This document shows, one piece after another, positions 60,046 through 64,000 of a stretch of DNA of 64,000 nucleotides (positions are counted from its first letter, which is position 1; every line of letters starts with the position of its first letter). The stretch lies in the NCBI GenBank assembly GCA_964621605.1, contig CAZUMJ010000008.1:1-64000 (forward strand), read 5' to 3'. Under the pieces are notes generated by a model. That model made no database searches and had not been told where the DNA came from. It saw only the letters and a program-made list of their open reading frames with translations. Source of the DNA: CAZUMJ01 sp964621605. GTDB lineage: Bacteria; Actinomycetota; Acidimicrobiia; Acidimicrobiales; Iamiaceae. The position numbers were made by a program, and so were the translations under genes.

Positions 60046-60857
60046 CACGACACCTCCGGGGTGAGGGACGTTGCCGCGGTCGGCGCCTTGGCCTCGGCAC
60101 GGCGCTCCGCGATCGCCTGGTCGAGGCCGATCTCGTCGATGCGCGCCTCGAGGTACTGCAAGCGGAAGCGGTGGATGAGCAACCACCAGAACAACAGCAC
60201 CGCGCCCACCATGCCGAGCATCAGGCTGAACAGCATCAGCCCACCGATGTGGCTGTTGGTCGCGCTGAGGGTGGCCGTCTGGTGCTGCGTCCGCCACCAG
60301 TTCACCGACTCGTGCACGATCGGCACGTCGATGGCAGCGACGATGCCCGCGATGGCGCACCACTTCGCGCGGCTCGGCGACCCGACCAAGACGCGGCGCA
60401 ACGCCAGGTAGCCGAGGAACAAGATGAACAGCATGAGGGTGGAGGTGAGCCGGGCGTCCCAAACCCAGTACACGCCCCAGATCGGGCGCCCCCAGAGCAT
60501 CCCGCTCATGAGGCAGAGACCCGTGAACACCACACCGACCTCAGCGGACGCACCCGCGAGCAGGTCCCAGAACTCGGTACGGCGCTTCAACCAGACGATG
60601 CTGGAGACGGCGGTGATGGCAAAGCCCAGGTAGGCGGCGATCGCAACCGGCACGTGCAGGTAGAGCAGACGTGCAGCGTTGCCCTGGTCGGCATCGGCGG
60701 GCGACAGCACGAGGCCGAACAGCAGCGTCGCGGCGAGCGTCACCAACGCCAGGGCGCCGATGATGCGGCTGCCACGTGACCCCGTGCCGGACGGCGCGAG
60801 GTCACTCCCGACGAGGTCAGCTGCCTCGGAGTGGGTCGGTGCGAGATCGGCGGTCAC
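60045..60857 (-). CDS. ccmC: Haem export/handling protein CcmC
   Basis: A 270-residue protein with six transmembrane helices. The haem-handling WWD motif reads WGRPIWGVYWVWDARLTSTL, with the outer histidines in YLHVPVAIAAYLGF and IVHESVNWWRTQHQ. It moves haem to CcmE. GTG start overlapping the ccmB stop as GTGA. Confidence 0.96.
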   Translation of the reverse strand: MTADLAPTHSEAADLVGSDLAPSGTGSRGSRIIGALALVTLAATLLFGLVLSPADADQGNAARLLYLHVPVAIAAYLGFAITAVSSIVWLKRRTEFWDLLAGASAEVGVVFTGLCLMSGMLWGRPIWGVYWVWDARLTSTLMLFILFLGYLALRRVLVGSPSRAKWCAIAGIVAAIDVPIVHESVNWWRTQHQTATLSATNSHIGGLMLFSLMLGMVGAVLLFWWLLIHRFRLQYLEARIDEIGLDQAIAERRAEAKAPTAATSLTPEVS

Positions 60858-61531
60858 GATTCCTCCAGGAGAGGACCGTAGGCGAGGATGCCTGCGGCGG
60901 TGTAAACGAGGGCGAACACGACGAGCAGAGCGAGCCAGCGCCAGCCGTCGGCTGTGGTGGAGGCCGACCCACCGAGCGCCACATCGAACGCAGCGCTGGC
61001 CCCGATCAAGACCGGCGCGACGACGGGCAGGAGCAGCAGCGGCAGCAACGTCTCGCGGCCGCGCACCCCCGCGACGAGCGCGCCGTAGAGGGTGCCGGAA
61101 GCGGCGATGCCGGCAGTGGCGACGACGAGGGTCGCCACGAGAAGCAGCACGACCTCGAGTCGGGCGTTGTAGAGCAGCACCACACCACCGACCAGCAACA
61201 CCTCGAGGGCGAGCAACTCGAGGGCGACCATCGCCATCTTGCCGAGGAAGATGCCGCCCGGCTCGAGGTCCGACAGGCGCAGTTGGTCTCGCACGCCGTC
61301 CGCGGACTCGACCGCGAACGACCGCTGGATCGACAGCAGCGAGGCGAGCAACACGGTGATCCAGAACAGGCCAGGTGTGGCGCGCCGCAGCACATCACGG
61401 TCGGGGTCGAGCGCGAACGCGAAGAGGACGAGGACCAGCACGGCGAAGGGCGCGACCTGGCTGAGCGCGACACGGGACCGCAGCTCGACGCGGAGGTCCT
61501 TGGCGGCCACCAGCCAGGCGTCACGCAACAC
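60854..61531 (-). CDS. ccmB: ABC transporter permease CcmB
   Basis: A 225-residue permease with six helices. The N-terminus VLRDAWLVAAKDLRVELRSR and the segment LSDLEPGGIFLGKMAMVALE fit CcmB. The GTG at 61531 gives the normal family start and overlaps ccmA by 11 bases; an ATG at 61567 would add 12 residues. With CcmA it forms the ATPase unit that releases haem-loaded CcmE. Confidence 0.93.
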   Translation of the reverse strand: MLRDAWLVAAKDLRVELRSRVALSQVAPFAVLVLVLFAFALDPDRDVLRRATPGLFWITVLLASLLSIQRSFAVESADGVRDQLRLSDLEPGGIFLGKMAMVALELLALEVLLVGGVVLLYNARLEVVLLLVATLVVATAGIAASGTLYGALVAGVRGRETLLPLLLLPVVAPVLIGASAAFDVALGGSASTTADGWRWLALLVVFALVYTAAGILAYGPLLEES

Positions 61532-62183
61532 CGGCCACCTCCGCGGCGTTTGTGAGGTGGCCCCCATGGATGGTGACGACTCGGTCCGCCAGCGCCGTGG
61601 CACGGTCGAGATCGTGCGACGCCAGCAGCACCGTCACACCCGACGCGACCGCCTCTCGGACAAGCTCATCAACAAGGTCGCGTCCCGCCGTGTCGAGCCC
61701 TGCGTGGGGCTCGTCGAGCAGCCAGAGCTCAGGCCTTCGAGCGAGCAGCACTGCCAGCGCGGTCCGTCTGCGCTGCCCGGCCGAAAGCCGGGAGGCAGCC
61801 ACGTCACGAAGCCTCCCGTCGAGGCCGACGCGCGCCAGCGCCGCGCCCGCGTCGTGCGCGGATGCGCCGCTCGTGCGAGCCCAGAACACCACGTTGTCGG
61901 CCACGGTGAGGTCGTCGTAGAGGCCCGTCGCGTGCGCGAGCAGCCCGACCCGACGGCGCACTGCACGCCGGTCGACGCGCAGGTCGTGACCGAGCACGAC
62001 CGCCTCGCCCGCGGCGACCGGCTGCAAGCCCGCGCAGGTACGCAGCAGGGTGGACTTGCCGGCACCGTTCGGTCCCTGCACCAAGACGACCTCGCTGTGC
62101 GCGACGTCGAGGTCGACGCCGGCAAGTGCAGGAAAGCGCCCGAGTACACAGACCGCGCCGCGAAGGTGGACCACGGGCTCCAT
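61521..62183 (-). CDS. ccmA: ABC transporter ATPase CcmA
   Basis: A 220-residue ATP-binding subunit. Walker A is VQGPNGAGKSTLLRTCAGLQ, the signature RLSAGQRRRTALAVLL, Walker B LWLLDEPHAGLD, and the switch histidine ASHDLDRA. First gene of the ccm operon. ATG with AGAGAG upstream. Confidence 0.95.
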   Translation of the reverse strand: MEPVVHLRGAVCVLGRFPALAGVDLDVAHSEVVLVQGPNGAGKSTLLRTCAGLQPVAAGEAVVLGHDLRVDRRAVRRRVGLLAHATGLYDDLTVADNVVFWARTSGASAHDAGAALARVGLDGRLRDVAASRLSAGQRRRTALAVLLARRPELWLLDEPHAGLDTAGRDLVDELVREAVASGVTVLLASHDLDRATALADRVVTIHGGHLTNAAEVAGVA

Positions 62184-62195
62184 GAGGCTCTCTGA

Positions 62196-62225
62196 AGGCT
62201 ACCGGCGGCCCAGGAGTCCCACCAA
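62196..62225 (-). promoter_or_regulatory. Promoter of the ccm operon
   Basis: TTGGTG (62225-62220), 18-base spacer, TAGCCT (62201-62196), giving a transcript start near 62189 and a very short leader before the ccmA ATG. Confidence 0.6.
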
Positions 62226-62319
62226 GGTGCAACAGGAGCACCCCGCCTGAGCACCGGGCGCGTCACCACACCGTGTGCCAGCTCGAGAGCAGGCGTGCTG
62301 CCGTTCGTACCCGGACGCG

Positions 62320-62351
62320 CCGCGGGGGCCAGGTCGCCCTGGCCCCCGCGG
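62320..62351. terminator. Terminator after the surface-protein gene
   Basis: CCGCGGGGGCCAGG and CCTGGCCCCCGCGG form a perfect 14-bp stem with loop TCGC, 28 bases beyond the stop of the minus-strand gene and upstream of the ccm promoter. Confidence 0.85.
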
Positions 62352-62379
62352 GTCCTACCGGTGATCGATCAGAGATCGA

Positions 62380-64000
62380 TCAGGTGATGTTGATCGTCGC
62401 CGTGGCGATCTGCTTGGTGGCGTCGATCGTGAGCGGACCACCCGGGTCGGACAGGGCCAGCTGGAACTTCTGCTGGGTGCCTGCTGCGCCCGTCGGGTGG
62501 ACTCGCACCGACACGGTGCGGGAACCCGTTGCGTTGGGCGCCCAGATGATCGTGCCGGAACGGGCGTCGAAGTCCGTCCCGCCGACGGCGGTGCCGTCCA
62601 CGGTCGCGAACTTCACCCCACGGATGTCGTCGGAGCCGGGCGTGCCCATGGCGACCGTGAAGGTCACCCAGGCGGCCGTGCCGGCAGGGACGCTGGCCGT
62701 GATGTTGGTGACGGACACCTTCGGCCACGGGTTGTCCGTGGTGATCCCGAAGAAACCGCAGGTGAAGCTGTTGTCCGGACCGAGCGTGGTGTCGGAGATA
62801 CCGCCCGGCACCGCGTTCACGACGTGGTCGAACACGACGATGCCGATGCGGTCGAGCTGCGCAAGACCGGTGTACGGCACCGTGACGTCAACCGTCTTGG
62901 TGTTCTCGCCCGGAAGGAACGTGATCGAGCCCGGCGCCAGGGTGTAGTCGTTCGGCGAGTGCGCCGAGAAGTCGTACCCGTGGTACTGCGCCGTGACCGT
63001 GAGCCCGGTGGTGGTGGGCTGGCCGACTGCGTTCGACAGGTAGACCGGGACGGACACCGTGACCGGGGTGAAGATCAGACCGGCACGGTGGACGGTCGCG
63101 ATCTGGCCGATCAGCTTCGGAGCCGCACTGGTGTCGTGCACCGTACCGGTCGCCGTGTCGGTGCCGAGGGTGGACGCCACCGGGTTTTCCAGGCTCATGG
63201 TGAAGGTCTGGTCCGGCCACTGGCCCACCACGTTCGTCGTCGGGACTGCGACCGTCTTGGAGGTCTCACCCGGCGCGAACGTCACCACGCCGCTTGCGGC
63301 GGTGTAGCGGACGCCGGCGACGGCGGTGCCGTCAGCGGTGTCGTAGTTGGCACTGATCGTGCGGTTGCTGGGGCTCGTCAACGACACCGTGAAGGTGCAG
63401 TTCGTGCCCTCGTTCGCCGTGCAGCCGGCGATGCTCATCTCCGGAGCGGCCACGCTGTAGCCCACCGTCGAAGTGGCGGTGTTGCCCGCCGCGTCGGTGG
63501 CCGTGACCTGGAACGAGTGCGGACCCGACACCGAGGTGTCGAGCGCTGCGCCGTTTGCGAGGTCACCCGTGCATGTGGCCACAGCGATGTTGTCGGCGCA
63601 GGTGTAGGCCGCGTTCACGACCTGACCCACGGTGTACAGCGACCCGTTCACCGGCGAGGTGATCGAGATCGTCGGGGGCTCGACGTCGACGGCGGTGAAG
63701 CTGATGCCGATATCGGCGTCAGTGATCGCCGAGGTGCTGAACGGCCCGGACGGGAAGGTCGGGTCCGTGCCGGTCAGGCCGGCGAAGCCCTTGATGGTGA
63801 CGGTGCCGGGCGTGGTGACCAGCGCGTCGAACGCCACGTGGATCAAGATGCCGTCGTCGACACCGATGCCACCGGGGTACGAGCGACCGTCCCACGACAC
63901 AGCGATGCTGGTGCCGTTTGCCTGCGGGTTGGCCGGGGTGAGCGACTTGAGCCCGACGTTGCCCGGGTTCTTGTAGGCGCTACCGGCGGTCTCGCCGTTC
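62380..64000 (-). CDS. Surface protein with Ig-like and Calx-beta domains, partial
   Basis: The C-terminal 539 residues or so of a secreted protein; the frame is open to the right edge and continues outside. An N-terminal domain in view (VGLKSLTPANPQANGTSIAV, SWDGRSYPGG) is followed by a bacterial Ig-like domain starting VEPPTISITSPVNGSLYTVG with a Cys pair. Then come at least one clear Calx-beta domain (ISANYDTADGTAVAGVRYTA, VVTFAPGETSKTVAVPT) and two more variable ones (LAPGSITFLPGENTKTVDVT; VKFATVDGTAVGGTDFDARS). Calx-beta repeats bind Ca2+ and occur in adhesins. No C-terminal anchor is visible. Confidence 0.88.
   Translation of the reverse strand, partial: NGETAGSAYKNPGNVGLKSLTPANPQANGTSIAVSWDGRSYPGGIGVDDGILIHVAFDALVTTPGTVTIKGFAGLTGTDPTFPSGPFSTSAITDADIGISFTAVDVEPPTISITSPVNGSLYTVGQVVNAAYTCADNIAVATCTGDLANGAALDTSVSGPHSFQVTATDAAGNTATSTVGYSVAAPEMSIAGCTANEGTNCTFTVSLTSPSNRTISANYDTADGTAVAGVRYTAASGVVTFAPGETSKTVAVPTTNVVGQWPDQTFTMSLENPVASTLGTDTATGTVHDTSAAPKLIGQIATVHRAGLIFTPVTVSVPVYLSNAVGQPTTTGLTVTAQYHGYDFSAHSPNDYTLAPGSITFLPGENTKTVDVTVPYTGLAQLDRIGIVVFDHVVNAVPGGISDTTLGPDNSFTCGFFGITTDNPWPKVSVTNITASVPAGTAAWVTFTVAMGTPGSDDIRGVKFATVDGTAVGGTDFDARSGTIIWAPNATGSRTVSVRVHPTGAAGTQQKFQLALSDPGGPLTIDATKQIATATINIT

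Overview
The window is 64 kb of high-GC DNA from a draft actinobacterial genome. Lineage markers include a WhiB1-type Fe-S regulator convergent with a PdtaS-type histidine kinase, a LytR-CpsA-Psr protein, DUF3107, the histidine phosphatase/DUF3090/SCO1664-family trio, a pair of ArsA-like ATPases and an AfsR/SARP regulator. A complete System I cytochrome c maturation operon is not typical of well-studied actinobacteria. Together with the extended ATP synthase b subunit this makes me think of a deep branch such as Acidimicrobiia, but that placement is inference. Three 100-base N gaps show it is a scaffold. Two of the gaps are flanked by identical 55-base sequences and are probably assembly joins rather than missing DNA. 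|| Left third (1-25 kb), almost all on the minus strand: a housekeeping block in the order known from Mycobacterium tuberculosis (lysA-thrA-thrC-thrB-rho-rpmE-prfA-hemK-sua5-rfe-atp). In transcription order it reads argS, lysA, hom, thrC, an ApgM-family protein in the thrB position, a 13E12-type HNH protein, rho, rpmE, an unknown gene, prfA, prmC, tsaC, a 54-residue membrane protein, a low-molecular-weight phosphatase, rpiB, glyA, a WecA-type transferase, and the F-type ATP synthase genes running off the left edge. A thiolase-like gene sits inside the block in the opposite direction. || Middle (25-45 kb): tRNA-Arg(CCG); an XRE-regulator/nucleotidyltransferase pair whose second gene is truncated; an LCP cell-wall ligase; an acyl-CoA dehydrogenase divergent from an FrhB-type Fe-S protein; a lipoprotein, UdgB uracil-DNA glycosylase, GT39-like transferase and EEP hydrolase; then the phosphatase/DUF3090/kinase-like trio. 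Two secreted proteins, a SARP regulator, etfBA, a lipid kinase, a glycerophosphodiesterase and whiB follow. || Right third (45-64 kb): PdtaS, two thioesterases, a PAP2 protein, two ArsA-like ATPases, DUF3107, a short Mrp ATPase, three related lipoproteins in tandem, a cysteine desulfurase, the ccmABCDEFGHI operon with nearly every junction overlapping, and the 3' part of a Calx-beta/Ig-like surface protein gene. || Two patterns cut across the window. Fourteen genes have a TANNNT -10 box 6 or 7 bases before the start codon, implying leaderless transcripts; in one of them (the phosphatase) the rule points to an AUC start codon. A palindrome CTTGAC-N6-GTCAAG lies upstream of both the thiolase-like gene and the acyl-CoA dehydrogenase and looks like a shared operator for acyl-CoA metabolism.
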